DNA of 64,000 bases from CAG-791 sp002392385 (GTDB lineage Bacteria; Bacillota; Clostridia; Lachnospirales; Lachnospiraceae), in contig CAMOIU010000001.1 of the NCBI GenBank assembly GCA_946616295.1, forward strand, positions 1-64,000, given 5' to 3'. The first letter of the stretch is position 1. Every line of letters starts with the position of its first letter. Position numbers and translations under genes: made by a program. Shown one piece after another: positions 50,708-59,999 of this stretch. The notes under the pieces are model-generated. The model searched no databases. It saw only the letters and a list, made by a program, of their open reading frames with translations, and was not told the DNA's origin.

Positions 50708-50733
50708 AGACGCTCTGTCCGAAAGCAGAGGAC

Positions 50734-50776
50734 GGAAAAAAGGCTGCGGGCCCGCTCATTATTGAGCGGCCCGCAG
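50734..50776 (-). terminator. Bidirectional terminator between convergent genes
   Basis: CTGCGGGCCCGCTCA (50744-50758) pairs with TGAGCGGCCCGCAG (50763-50776) with one bulge. The minus-strand side runs into TTTTTT (complement of 50736-50741). It overlaps the end of the minus-strand methyltransferase gene. Confidence 0.8.
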
Positions 50777-52030
50777 TACTTGGTAGATGAAGAATTTGAG
50801 GTAGTAGGAGGTGCCGGCCGGCAGGAGGATGGGGTGGTCCGGCGCCTGTGCGCGTTTCTCCACAAGGCGGAGACGGACATGGGCGTCCCGGGCGGCGCTC
50901 TCAATGGTCGAGGCGAAAAGGTCCTCCTCCATAAAGTGGGAGCAGGAGCAGGTCACGAGAAAGCCGCCTGACTTCACCAGCCGCATACCGCGCAGGTTGA
51001 TCTCCTTATAGCCTCTGACGGCGGCCTTGGTGCTGTTTCTGGACTTGGTGAAGGCCGGCGGGTCCAGGATGACCACATCATAGCGCTGTCCCTGGGCTTC
51101 CAGCTCCGGAAGGAGCTCGAAGACGTCCCGGCAGAGGAAGGAGATGCGGTCCTCGAGGCCGTTCAGGGCGGCATTGCGCCGGGCCTGTTCGATGGCGGTA
51201 TCGGAGGCGTCCACCGCCGTCACGGCGGCAGCGCCGGCCTGGGCCGCGTTGAGGGCAAAAGATCCGGTATGGGTGAAGCAGTCCAGCACGTCGGCGTCCG
51301 GGCAGAGGCGGCGGATGGCGCGGCGGTTCTCCTTCTGATCCAGGAAGAAGCCGGTCTTCTGGCCGTTCTCCACGTCCACCAGGTAGCGGATGCCGTTTTC
51401 GACGATCTCGATATTGGTATCGAAGGGGTCGCCCAGGAAGCCTTTGACCCGGGGCAGGCCTTCCTTCTCCCGCACCTTGGCGTCGCTGCGCTCATAGATG
51501 CCGCGGATGCGGATGCCGTCCCGCGCCAGCGCCTGCACGAGGGCGGACAGGATCACGTCCTTGAGACGGTCGATGCCCAGGGCCAGGGACTCCACGACGA
51601 GAATGTCCTCGTATTTGTCCACGGTGATGCCCGGCAGCAGGTCCGCCTCGCCGAAGAGGACGCGGCAGCTGGAGGTGTCAATGACCTTCTTCCGGTATTC
51701 CCAGGCCTGCCGGACCCGTCCGGCCAGGAAGGCGTGTGTCACGGGGCCTTCCTCCCTGCGGGCCAGCACACGGACCCGGATCGTGGAGCGGGAATTGATA
51801 TAGCCGTATCCCAGAAACCAGCCGTCGTGATCCTCCAGGGCCACGACGTCGCCGTCCTCGAAGAGGCCCTCGACGGAGGCGATCTCATTGTCATAGATCC
51901 AGAGACCGCCCTGCTTGAACTGCCGCCCCTCGCCTTTCTTCAGGCGGGCCCGGGCGCCGCAGCAGAGATCGCGGCCAGAGGCGATATCACAGGAAGCGGG
52001 ATCAAAGGGAAGATGAACGGTGGTCACCAT
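50759..52030 (-). CDS. RlmI-like class I rRNA (cytosine-C5) methyltransferase
   Basis: A 423-residue protein with an N-terminal PUA-like domain (about 15-100; KKGEGRQFKQGGLWIYDNEI), a central domain (VDKYEDILVVESLALG) and a SAM-dependent Rossmann domain (VLDCFTHTGSFALNAAQAGA, VILDPPAFTKS, LVTCSCSHFM). The layout is that of E. coli RlmI, which methylates a cytosine of 23S rRNA. The catalytic cysteine would be in TCSCS. AAAGGAAA supports the start at 52030 rather than 52045. Confidence 0.87.
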   Translation of the reverse strand: MVTTVHLPFDPASCDIASGRDLCCGARARLKKGEGRQFKQGGLWIYDNEIASVEGLFEDGDVVALEDHDGWFLGYGYINSRSTIRVRVLARREEGPVTHAFLAGRVRQAWEYRKKVIDTSSCRVLFGEADLLPGITVDKYEDILVVESLALGIDRLKDVILSALVQALARDGIRIRGIYERSDAKVREKEGLPRVKGFLGDPFDTNIEIVENGIRYLVDVENGQKTGFFLDQKENRRAIRRLCPDADVLDCFTHTGSFALNAAQAGAAAVTAVDASDTAIEQARRNAALNGLEDRISFLCRDVFELLPELEAQGQRYDVVILDPPAFTKSRNSTKAAVRGYKEINLRGMRLVKSGGFLVTCSCSHFMEEDLFASTIESAARDAHVRLRLVEKRAQAPDHPILLPAGTSYYLKFFIYQVLRAAQ

Positions 52031-52264
52031 GCTGTTTCCTTTCACGGGATCCCGCCGGCAGCGGGATCTGCTCTTGAAGTTGTCTCATATACCCGAACAG
52101 TGTACGACATTTTGACAGTCAGCGCAAACAACAAAAAGGCAGGTATCACACTTTCCTGTGCGTTGACAAATATGTCCGCGCAAAGTTATCCTTAAAGAAC
52201 GAAGACTGCGGATCTTCGACAGAAGATGTGATTCCCGGCTGCAGAAGCGGAAACGGAGACCGGC

Positions 52265-53119
52265 ATGAATGATCAGAAAACAGCAGTGCTCACGGATTCG
52301 GGCTGTGATGTGCCCGCCGATGTGGTGCAGCAATATGATATCAAGGTCCTGCCTCTGCGGGTCATGTATCCCGAGAAGGACTATGAGGACGGCGTAGATA
52401 TCGATCCGGAAATGGTCTACCGGCGGTTCCCGGAGGAGTTCCCCAACACGTCGACGCCCTCCCTGGCGGAGGTGCAGGACGTCCTGGACCAGATCCGGGA
52501 GGAGGGCTACGAGAAGGTCATCGCCGTCTGTATTTCCAGCGGCCTTTCCGGGACCTTCAATACGATCCGCCTGGCGGCTTCCCAGCAGGACGACCTGGAG
52601 ATCTTTGTTTTTGACACAAAGAACATCTCCGTGGCCTCCGGCATGTGGGCCATCTGGGCGGCGTCCAAGCTGCGCAAGGGATGGACCTACGAGATGGTGA
52701 TCCAGGGGATGCAGGACAAGATCTACGACTGCAAGGTCATGTTCTACATGGACACCCTCAAGTATCTCAAGCGCGGGGGCCGGATCGGCACAGTCTCCTC
52801 CGTCGTGGGAGAGATGCTGCACTTAAAGCCCATCATATCCTGCAACCCGGAGGGCATTTACTACACGGTCGCCATGATCAGGGGAGAGAAGCAGGGCAAG
52901 AAGAAGCTGCTCTCGGAAATGCTCAAATTCTGCGGCGCCCACCACTGCTGGATCATCATCGGCCATGGTCAGGCACTTGCGGAAGCACAGCTGATGAGAG
53001 AACTGGTGGACAAACAGATCCGGAGCAAGGAGATCCTGTTTATCAAGCAGATCACGGCCACCATGGCTATCAATACCGGACCCGGTCTGGTGGGCATCGC
53101 CGCACTGCTGGACCCCTGA
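52265..53119 (+). CDS. DegV family fatty-acid binding protein
   Basis: A 284-residue DegV protein: AVLTDSGCDVPADVV at the N-terminus, FPNTSTPSLAEV (ligand-binding TS pair), VCISSGLSGTFNTIRLA and KYLKRGGRIGTVSSVVG. DegV proteins bind fatty acids and, as FakB, present them to the kinase FakA; which role applies here is not clear. It is followed after 12 bases by galK, though a functional link is not obvious. Confidence 0.88.
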   Translation: MNDQKTAVLTDSGCDVPADVVQQYDIKVLPLRVMYPEKDYEDGVDIDPEMVYRRFPEEFPNTSTPSLAEVQDVLDQIREEGYEKVIAVCISSGLSGTFNTIRLAASQQDDLEIFVFDTKNISVASGMWAIWAASKLRKGWTYEMVIQGMQDKIYDCKVMFYMDTLKYLKRGGRIGTVSSVVGEMLHLKPIISCNPEGIYYTVAMIRGEKQGKKKLLSEMLKFCGAHHCWIIIGHGQALAEAQLMRELVDKQIRSKEILFIKQITATMAINTGPGLVGIAALLDP

Positions 53120-53131
53120 TAAGGAGAGAAA

Positions 53132-54310
53132 ATGGACAAGAACGGAAAAAACATGGTCCTCAACGGTTTCGCTGAGGCTTTCGGAGATACAGAAGGCGTA
53201 CGCTGCTTTTTCGCTCCCGGCAGGGTCAACCTGATCGGGGAGCATACAGATTATAACGGCGGGCATGTTTTCCCCTGCGCCCTGGACATTGGCTGTTTTG
53301 CCGCCGTCAGAAAGAGACAGGACAGGAGCCTGCGCTTTTATTCGGTCAACTTCCCCCAGGCGGGCATCGTGACGGTGTCCCTGGACGCCCTGGTGCCCCA
53401 GAAGAGAGCGGGATGGACCAATTATCCCGCCGGCGTCGTGTGGGCCTTCGGGACCCGCGGGTACGAGCCGGAGGTGGGATTCGACATGGCCATCTACGGA
53501 GACATTCCCAACGGCTCGGGACTGTCCAGCTCCGCTGCCCTCGAGGTAGTGACCGGCACCGCCCTCCGCGCCCTCTACGGATGGGACCAGGTCACCAACG
53601 TCGACATCGCGCTGCTGGGACAGCTGGCCGAGAATGAATACAACGGCATGAAGTGCGGGATCATGGACCAGTTCGCCTCCGCCATGGGCCGGGCAGATCA
53701 GGCCATCTTCCTGGATACCAATACCATGCAGTATTCCTACGCGCCCGTGGAGCTTGACGGCATGAAGCTCATGATCGTCAACACCAACCGCAAGCACAGC
53801 CTGGTAGATTCCGAATACAACCTCCGCAGACAGCAGTGCGCGACTGCCCTGGCGGATCTGCAGAAAGAACTCCCCATCAAGACCCTGGGCGATCTGACCG
53901 AGGAGGAGTTCGAGGCCCATAAGGACCTGATCACCGATCCCGTCTGCAGACGCAGGGCCAAACACGCCGTCTACGAGAACCGGCGCACCATCCGTGCCGT
54001 CGCGGCCCTCCAGAGCGGTGACATCGAGGAGTTCGGCCGCCTCATGAATGCCTCCCACGTCTCCCTTCGCGATGACTACGAGACATCCTGCCCCGAGGCC
54101 GACATCCTGACAGAAGAGGCCTGGAAGATCCCCGGCGTCCTCGGCAGCCGCATCACCGGCGGCGGCTTCGGCGGCTGCACCGTCAGCATCGTCCGGGACG
54201 AGGCCGTCGACACCTTCATCGAGACCCTCGACCGCATCTACCGCGACAAGGTCGGCTACCCGGCCACCTTCTACCGCCTCGGCATCGGGGACGGACCGAC
54301 CGAGATCTGA
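53132..54310 (+). CDS. galK: Galactokinase
   Basis: A 392-residue GHMP kinase. The galactokinase signature GRVNLIGEHTDYNGGHVFP (about 28-46) and the ATP-binding loop PNGSGLSSSAALEV (about 127-140) are intact, as is the C-terminal motif GGGFGGCTV. It phosphorylates galactose at C1 in the Leloir pathway. No galT or galE lies in the window. AAGGAGAG precedes the start by six bases. Confidence 0.95.
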   Translation: MDKNGKNMVLNGFAEAFGDTEGVRCFFAPGRVNLIGEHTDYNGGHVFPCALDIGCFAAVRKRQDRSLRFYSVNFPQAGIVTVSLDALVPQKRAGWTNYPAGVVWAFGTRGYEPEVGFDMAIYGDIPNGSGLSSSAALEVVTGTALRALYGWDQVTNVDIALLGQLAENEYNGMKCGIMDQFASAMGRADQAIFLDTNTMQYSYAPVELDGMKLMIVNTNRKHSLVDSEYNLRRQQCATALADLQKELPIKTLGDLTEEEFEAHKDLITDPVCRRRAKHAVYENRRTIRAVAALQSGDIEEFGRLMNASHVSLRDDYETSCPEADILTEEAWKIPGVLGSRITGGGFGGCTVSIVRDEAVDTFIETLDRIYRDKVGYPATFYRLGIGDGPTEI

Positions 54311-54323
54311 CGGAAGGGCCTTC

Positions 54324-54418
54324 TCACAGGGGACGGTTCTCTGTGTGAATGAGGGGATAAAACAGCAAAAAAAAACAGATAATATGCGGGCCGTACAGGG
54401 GGACAGTCCTCTGTGCGG
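54324..54418. repeat. Two palindromic elements, inverted copy of the 29-kb block
   Basis: A standard element at 54324-54348 (loop GGGACGGTTCT) and a variant at 54391-54418 (CCGTACAG and CTGTGCGG around GGGGACAGTCCT, one mismatch). With the A-rich spacer between them they are nearly the reverse complement of 29040-29143. The stretch 54419-54563 shows no gene. Confidence 0.8.
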
Positions 54419-54563
54419 TCCTTTTACATATACAGGCCTCTCTGCATCTGTTCGATCTACGGATCACTTCGCGGGGATACACATAGACCTGTTCATGTAA
54501 ACTCGCGCAGCACGGTCTGTGCCCATGTGTGTGTGGCGATGTGATACTCAAGTCCCGCGGGAG

Positions 54564-54823
54564 GTCACCCCGCCCGTCTGCAGGAAGCCTTCTGGGATGA
54601 ATGCTAGTCCAGTCAAGTCACCCCGCCTGACCGCAGGAAGCCTTCTGGGATGAATGCTAGTCCAGTCAAGTCACCCCGCCCGTCTGCAGGAAGCCTTCTG
54701 GGATGAATGCTAGTCCAGTCAAGTCACCCCGCCTGACCGCAGGAAGCTTCCCGGGTTGAATTTCAATCCCGTTAAGTCAACCCACGCAGCGGTAGAAATC
54801 CTTCTGGGATGAAGTCTTTCCTT
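54564..54823. repeat. Five tandem 53-bp hairpin units
   Basis: Units begin with GTCACCCC or GTCAACCC at 54564, 54617, 54670, 54723 and 54776, a regular period of 53. Two versions alternate (CGCCCGTCTG and CGCCTGACCG). Right arms read TGGGATGAATG or CGGGTTGAAT. The family is the same as at 28611-28977. Confidence 0.85.
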
Positions 54824-54904
54824 GTGTTCAGTCAACCTGGACCTGAGTCATGCCCCCCATTTCCAACCCGGGCCGCGCAGCGTGCCTTTTTTGTGATGGC
54901 AGAC

Positions 54905-54933
54905 CTCTCACAGGGAACCGTCCCCTGTGAGAG
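54905..54933. repeat. Palindromic element with CTCTCACAG stem
   Basis: CTCTCACAG (54905-54913) and CTGTGAGAG (54925-54933) pair over 9 bp around GGAACCGTCCC. A further stem variant of the dispersed family. Confidence 0.85.
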
Positions 54934-54975
54934 CCCCCTGTGAGAGCCTCCGCTTTTTGTTTTTGTAAAAAAAGA

Positions 54976-55004
54976 TGCACAGGAACGCGTCACAGTGGTA
55001 TAAT
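54976..55004 (+). promoter_or_regulatory. Promoter of ilvE
   Basis: TGCACA (54976-54981) and a perfect TATAAT (54999-55004), 17 bases apart, 52 bases before the ilvE start. Confidence 0.65.
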
Positions 55005-55056
55005 ATCGTTTGATATTTTTACAGCGCCCGCAAGTAGGTGTGGAAGGGAGCAGAAC

Positions 55057-56082
55057 ATGCAGAAGAAAGACATTGACTGGAGCAGCCTCGGGTTTGCGTA
55101 CATGGTAACGGACAAGCGTTATGTCTCCTGGTACAAGAACGGAGCATGGGATGAAGGCGCGCTGATCAGCGACGACAAGATCGTGATGAGTGAGGATGCC
55201 GGCGTCCTGCAGTATTCGCAGTCCGTTTTTGAAGGCCTTAAGGCTTATACGACGGAAGACGGGCATATCGTATGCTTCCGCCCTGACCTGAATGCCTCCC
55301 GTATGGCGGAGAGCGCAAGGCGTCTGGAGATCCCGGTGTTCCCCGAGGAGCGTTTCATCGAGGCCGTCAAGCAGACCGTCAAGGCCAACGACGCATGGGT
55401 ACCTCCGTACGGAACGGGTGCCTCCCTCTACATCCGTCCTTATACATTCGGCATCAGCCCGGTCATCGGCGTGAAGCCTGCGGATGAGTATATGTTCCGC
55501 ATCTTCGTGACGCCGGTGGGCCCTTACTTCAAGGGCGGCGCCAAGCCGATCACCGTCCGCATCAGTGATTTCGACCGCGCGGCCCCGAGAGGCACCGGCG
55601 ACATCAAGGCGGGCCTCAACTACGCCATGAGCCTGCATGCCATCGTGGATGCGCATAACCAGGGCTTTGCCGAGAATATCTATCTGGATCCCGCGACCCG
55701 CACCAAGATCGAGGAGACCGGCGGCGCGAACATCCTGTTCGTGGACGAGGACGGCAACCTGGTCGTGCCCAAGTCCGGCAGCATCCTGCCCTCCATCACC
55801 CGCCGCAGCATCGTGCAGGTGGCCAAGGATTATCTCGGACTCAAGGTCACCGAGCGCGAGGTCCTGCTCAGCGAGGTGGAGAACTTCAAGGAGTGCGGTC
55901 TCTGCGGTACCGCGGCGGTCATCTCCCCGGTCGGCAAGATCAATGATCACGGCAAGGAGATCTGCTTCTCCAGCGGTATGGAGAAGATGGGCCCGGTCAT
56001 GCAGAAGCTGTATGACACTCTGACCGGCATCCAGATGGGCCATATCGAGGCCCCCGAAGGCTGGATCTGCGTCATCGAGTGA
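55057..56082 (+). CDS. ilvE: Branched-chain amino acid aminotransferase
   Basis: A 341-residue fold-type IV PLP aminotransferase. FEGLKAYTTEDG, the PLP lysine in GDIKAGLNYAMSL, and ECGLCGTAAVISPVG are family motifs of IlvE (group with about 340-350 residues). It exchanges amino groups between branched-chain amino acids and 2-oxoglutarate. It lies just before iorAB, so it could supply 2-oxo acids for reductive or oxidative fermentation as well as biosynthesis. The start at 55057 is set by a GGAAGGGAG site and the promoter; the longer frame from 54940 lies in the promoter and repeat. Confidence 0.92.
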   Translation: MQKKDIDWSSLGFAYMVTDKRYVSWYKNGAWDEGALISDDKIVMSEDAGVLQYSQSVFEGLKAYTTEDGHIVCFRPDLNASRMAESARRLEIPVFPEERFIEAVKQTVKANDAWVPPYGTGASLYIRPYTFGISPVIGVKPADEYMFRIFVTPVGPYFKGGAKPITVRISDFDRAAPRGTGDIKAGLNYAMSLHAIVDAHNQGFAENIYLDPATRTKIEETGGANILFVDEDGNLVVPKSGSILPSITRRSIVQVAKDYLGLKVTEREVLLSEVENFKECGLCGTAAVISPVGKINDHGKEICFSSGMEKMGPVMQKLYDTLTGIQMGHIEAPEGWICVIE

Positions 56083-56196
56083 CGGCGGCAGGCAGTTACA
56101 GATCGAACATGTCCCTGCTGCGGACGGATTCCGCGGCAGGGATTTTGATAAAAAGACGCGGGAAGCGCCCCGCACAGCAAGAATGAGGTGCACCGA

Positions 56197-57966
56197 ATGA
56201 GTGAATCAGGGAAAAATACGCAGATGATGCTGGGCAACGCCGCCATCGCGCGCGGCGCCTGGGAGGCCGGCGTGAAGGTCGTCTCCTCCTATCCGGGAAC
56301 CCCCAGCACCGAGATCAGTGAAGAAGTCGTAAAATATGACGAAGTCTACGCTGAGTGGGCCCCCAATGAGAAGGTGGCCTCGGAAGTGGCGATCGGCGCG
56401 GCCATCAGCGGCGTGCGTGCCATGACCTGTATGAAGATGGTCGGCCTGAACGTGGCCTCAGACCCGCTGTATTCCATCTCTTACGCGGGCGTGAACGGCG
56501 GTCTCGTTTTCGTCGTCGCCGACGATCCGGGCCTCTACAGCTCCCAGAACGAGCAGGATACCAGACGTGTCGCCCGCGCGGCGGTGGTGCCCTGCATCGA
56601 GCCCTCGGACTCCCAGGAGGCCAAGGAGTTCGTCCGTCTGGCCTATGAAGTGTCTGAGCAGTTCGACCGTCCGGTGATCTACCGCACGACGACCAGGCTC
56701 GCCCACTCCCAGTGCGACGTGGAGCTTTGCGACCGCGTGGAGCCGGAGGACAGGCCTTACGAGCGCAACATCCAGAAGAACGTCATGATGCCCGCCATGG
56801 CGCAGAAGCGCCACATCGTCGTGGAGCAGAAGATGAACGAGCTGGCCGAGTGGGCCAACGACTGTCCTCTGAACCGCGTGGAGCCCGGCACCATGGTGCT
56901 GAACGGGAAGAAGATCGGTTTCATCACCGGCGGCATCCCCTATCAGTATGTAAAGGAAGCATGTCCCGACGCGGCCGTGCTCAAGCTGGGCATGTGCAAC
57001 CCGCTGCCCCGCCGTCTGATCGAAGAGTTCGCCAAGACCGTGGATGAGCTCTACATCTTCGAGGAGCTCGAGCCCGTGATCGAGGAGCAGGTCCGCGCAT
57101 GGGGCATCCCCTGCATCGGCAAGGACCGTTTCACCATCCAGGGCGAGTACAGCGCCAACATGCTGCGCGAGCGTGTCCTGGGACAGAATCTGCAGCTGAA
57201 GGCAGCTGCCCAGGTCCCTCCGAGACCCCCGATCCTCTGCCCCGGCTGCCCGCACAGGGCGACTTTCTCCGTGATCTCCAAGCTCCGCCTGCACGCGGCC
57301 GGCGACATCGGCTGCTACACCTTGGGCGCGCTCGCACCGCTCAATGCGGTCGACACCACCATCTGCATGGGCTCCAGCATCAGCTCCCTGCACGGCATGG
57401 AGAAGGCCAAGGGACACGATTACGTGAAGAACTGGGTCGCGGTCATCGGCGATTCCACCTTCATGCACACGGGTATCAACTCCCTCATCAACATGTTCTA
57501 CAATCAGTCCCACGCGACGGTGGTCATCCTTGACAACCGCACCACGGGCATGACCGGTCACCAGGACCACCCCGCCACCGGCAAGACCCTGAAGGGCGAG
57601 ATCGTCCCCGCCGTCAACTTCCCCCAGCTGATCCGGGGCATCGGCATCCAGAACGTCCAGGAAGTGGACGCCTTCGACGTCGAGAAGCTGACCAGGGTAC
57701 TGAAAGAGGAGACCCAGAAGGACGAGCTCTCCGTGATCATCGCCGTGGCACCCTGCGCCCTGCTCAAGGGACAGACCCATCCCTACAAGGTGGAGCCCGT
57801 TCCGGAGAAATGCGTCAAGTGCGGCGCCTGCCTGCGCATCGGATGCCCCGCCCTCACCAAGGCGGAGGACGGCTCGATCCTGATCGACCGCACCATGTGC
57901 AACGGCTGCGGACTCTGCATGAGCCAGTGCCGCTTCAGCGCGCTCAAGAAAGTGGAGGGCAAGTGA
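56197..57966 (+). CDS. iorA: Indolepyruvate:ferredoxin oxidoreductase alpha subunit
   Basis: A 589-residue protein: N-terminal pyrimidine-binding domain (SSYPGTPSTEIS), a middle domain, a TPP domain (GDIGCYTLGALAPL, GDSTFMHTGINSL, DNRTTGMTGHQDHP) and two C-terminal 4Fe-4S motifs (CVKCGACLRIGCP and MCNGCGLCMSQC). It oxidatively decarboxylates aryl pyruvates to aryl-acetyl-CoA and reduces ferredoxin in amino-acid fermentation. GAGG at 56185-56188 favours the ATG at 56197 over a GTG at 56188. iorB starts one base after its stop. Confidence 0.95.
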   Translation: MSESGKNTQMMLGNAAIARGAWEAGVKVVSSYPGTPSTEISEEVVKYDEVYAEWAPNEKVASEVAIGAAISGVRAMTCMKMVGLNVASDPLYSISYAGVNGGLVFVVADDPGLYSSQNEQDTRRVARAAVVPCIEPSDSQEAKEFVRLAYEVSEQFDRPVIYRTTTRLAHSQCDVELCDRVEPEDRPYERNIQKNVMMPAMAQKRHIVVEQKMNELAEWANDCPLNRVEPGTMVLNGKKIGFITGGIPYQYVKEACPDAAVLKLGMCNPLPRRLIEEFAKTVDELYIFEELEPVIEEQVRAWGIPCIGKDRFTIQGEYSANMLRERVLGQNLQLKAAAQVPPRPPILCPGCPHRATFSVISKLRLHAAGDIGCYTLGALAPLNAVDTTICMGSSISSLHGMEKAKGHDYVKNWVAVIGDSTFMHTGINSLINMFYNQSHATVVILDNRTTGMTGHQDHPATGKTLKGEIVPAVNFPQLIRGIGIQNVQEVDAFDVEKLTRVLKEETQKDELSVIIAVAPCALLKGQTHPYKVEPVPEKCVKCGACLRIGCPALTKAEDGSILIDRTMCNGCGLCMSQCRFSALKKVEGK

Positions 57967-57967
57967 G

Positions 57968-58534
57968 ATGACCAAAAGTATCATGATCGTAGGCGTCGGC
58001 GGACAGGGAACGCTCCTGACCAGCCGTATTCTCGGCGGCGTCATGGAGAACGCCGGTTATAAGGTGAAGGTTTCGGAAGTCCACGGCATGGCCCAGCGCG
58101 GCGGCAGCGTCGTGACCTTCGTACGCTACGGCGACACGGTGGCGGAGCCCATCGTGGAAGAGGGCCAGGCGGATGTCCTGATCGCCTTCGAGCGCCTTGA
58201 GGCTATGCGTTACGCCCACTTCCTGAAGGCGGACGGTGTCCTGATCGTCAACGACTGGCGCATCGACCCCATCGGCGTCGTGACCGGGGCCATGAAGTAT
58301 CCGGCCCACATCATCGAAGATCTGGAGCAGCAGTACCGCGTCTACCGCGTGGATGCCATGCAGGAAGCCCTCAAGCTGGGCAACTCCCGCGTCTTCAACA
58401 ACGTCGTGCTCGGCCTCGCCGCCCGGCACATGGACTTCACCCGCGAAGAATGGCTCAAGGTCATCGCGGAGAAGGTTCCCCCGAAGACCGTCGAGATCAA
58501 CACCAAGGCCTTCCTGGCCGGCTATGAGCTGTAA
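57968..58534 (+). CDS. iorB: Indolepyruvate:ferredoxin oxidoreductase beta subunit
   Basis: A 188-residue gamma-type 2-oxoacid oxidoreductase domain: VGVGGQGTLLTSRILGGVM at the N-terminus and VHGMAQRGGSVVTFVRYG, which together form the CoA-linked catalytic domain. It forms the active enzyme with IorA. Its start lies one base past the iorA stop, so the two are translated together. Confidence 0.94.
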   Translation: MTKSIMIVGVGGQGTLLTSRILGGVMENAGYKVKVSEVHGMAQRGGSVVTFVRYGDTVAEPIVEEGQADVLIAFERLEAMRYAHFLKADGVLIVNDWRIDPIGVVTGAMKYPAHIIEDLEQQYRVYRVDAMQEALKLGNSRVFNNVVLGLAARHMDFTREEWLKVIAEKVPPKTVEINTKAFLAGYEL

Positions 58535-58553
58535 GGGCCGCACATGAGAGATG

Positions 58554-58601
58554 TACGTCGTCAGTCTGCCGCGGAGGCAGGCTGGCGACGACTGCGTACA
58601 G
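58554..58601 (+). other. Imperfect hairpin between iorB and licD
   Basis: GTACGTCGTC on the left is largely complementary to GACGACTGCGTAC on the right, with TGCC/GGCA inside. No T-run follows. TATAAT at about 58607-58612 may be a -10 box for licD. Confidence 0.35.
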
Positions 58602-58625
58602 TCAGCATATAATAAAGGATAAGGT

Positions 58626-59591
58626 ATGAAATACGAGAAGCTTCCCATCGACGAGAGCTTTTATCAGGAAGAGGTCCGCAGCGGCTACACAGTCTCCGCG
58701 GGCATGAAGAAAGTCTGGGCCGTGGAACTGGACCTGCTCTACCAGCTGCAGCAGATGTGCGACCGCCACGGACTGAAGTTCTATGCTTCCGGCGGCACCA
58801 TGCTGGGCGCCATGCGTCACGGCGGCATGATCCCCTGGGACGACGACATCGATCTGATGATGATGCGCGAGGACTACGAGAAGTTGTGCAGTCTCGCGGA
58901 CGAGTTCGAGGAGCCCTACCGCCTCCAGTTCGGCGGCAACACGGAGGGCTATTTCCACGGCCACGCCCAGCTGCGCAACACCCGGACCACGGCGGTGGTC
59001 AAGGTGGAGATGCCCATGCACCATCCCTTCAACCAGGGGATCTTCATCGATATCTTCCCCCTGGATCACGTGACGCCGGACAAGAAGCTCCGTCACAAAC
59101 AGGCCGTCCGGATCGACCGCCTTCGCGATATGGCCAAAAAGCTCTACCGCACCACCCGCGGTTTCCGCGCGGACGAGGCCTCCAAACTCCGGAAGGCGGC
59201 CCATATGGTGATGCCTGCGGTCAACCGCGTGATCAGCTATGACCGCCTGTACGCAATGATGGAGGCGGAGGCGCAGCGCTACAACGACGTGCCCACCGAG
59301 TACGTCGGCAAGCTCACCTACTCCCCCTTCAACGTCAAGCTGTACGATCTGGTGTCCGAGTTCGAGGACACCCTGCTGACACCCTTCGAGATGATGCAGA
59401 TCCCGGTCCCGAAGGGCTGGGAGAAGCACCTCCGCAGGCAGTTCGGCAACTGGCGGGAATTCGTCATCGGGACCAGCGACCACGGCGGGGTCTATTTTGA
59501 CCCGGACACGCCCTACGACATCTGGATCGAGCGGTACGAGAAGGAACATGTGGCCACCGGCATCCATACGGAGGCGGCGGAGAAGAAGTGA
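58626..59591 (+). CDS. LicD family phosphotransferase
   Basis: A 321-residue LicD/FKRP-type nucleotidyltransferase-fold protein. ASGGTMLGAMRHGGMIPWDD followed by DIDLMMMREDYEKL carries the metal-binding Asp residues, and GIFIDIFPLDHV is the next conserved block. Family members transfer phosphocholine or other phospho-groups to teichoic acids or surface glycans. AAAGGATAAGG lies upstream. A second LicD is encoded in the polysaccharide locus to the right. Confidence 0.87.
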   Translation: MKYEKLPIDESFYQEEVRSGYTVSAGMKKVWAVELDLLYQLQQMCDRHGLKFYASGGTMLGAMRHGGMIPWDDDIDLMMMREDYEKLCSLADEFEEPYRLQFGGNTEGYFHGHAQLRNTRTTAVVKVEMPMHHPFNQGIFIDIFPLDHVTPDKKLRHKQAVRIDRLRDMAKKLYRTTRGFRADEASKLRKAAHMVMPAVNRVISYDRLYAMMEAEAQRYNDVPTEYVGKLTYSPFNVKLYDLVSEFEDTLLTPFEMMQIPVPKGWEKHLRRQFGNWREFVIGTSDHGGVYFDPDTPYDIWIERYEKEHVATGIHTEAAEKK

Positions 59592-59642
59592 GCTGCTTCT
59601 CCTGACGCAGCGGACAACTGAACAGAACATGCACATGAAAAG

Positions 59643-59668
59643 AGCGTCGCGTGAGCGGCGCTTTTTTT
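59643..59668 (+). terminator. Terminator after licD
   Basis: AGCGTCGC (59643-59650) and GCGGCGCT (59655-59662) with a GTGA loop, followed by seven T. The rest of the gap to 59786 holds no gene. Confidence 0.88.
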
Positions 59669-59786
59669 GTGTGGGTGGGGGACTTTGCCTGCGGCGCGAG
59701 AGGGCAGGGGAGAGGGGGCGCGGAAGGGCATGGTTATCATCCCGATCACATAGGTTCTGCATGCGTAACAAATTCTTAATATTTTG

Positions 59787-59815
59787 TTGACGCGCGCAAA
59801 GCGATGTACTAGAAT
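59787..59815 (+). promoter_or_regulatory. Promoter of the exopolysaccharide operon
   Basis: TTGACG (59787-59792) and TAGAAT (59810-59815) with 17 bases between. A leader of about 180 bases follows, with an AGGAAC/GTTCCT hairpin near 59827-59843. I recognise no riboswitch in it. Confidence 0.7.
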
Positions 59816-59999
59816 TAGCACATAAGGAACAATACGGTTCCTAATGAAATGTTATGGGTCCTAAAACCTGAAAGATAATGGTATTCATTGCTGACAATAA
59901 ATGTCCTGATAAACAAGAGATATATTAGCACTTTGAAAGAAAAACAGATGTTGGACCATGATAGCACAGGGGCTGAACTGCCGCTAAAGGATATCGTAA

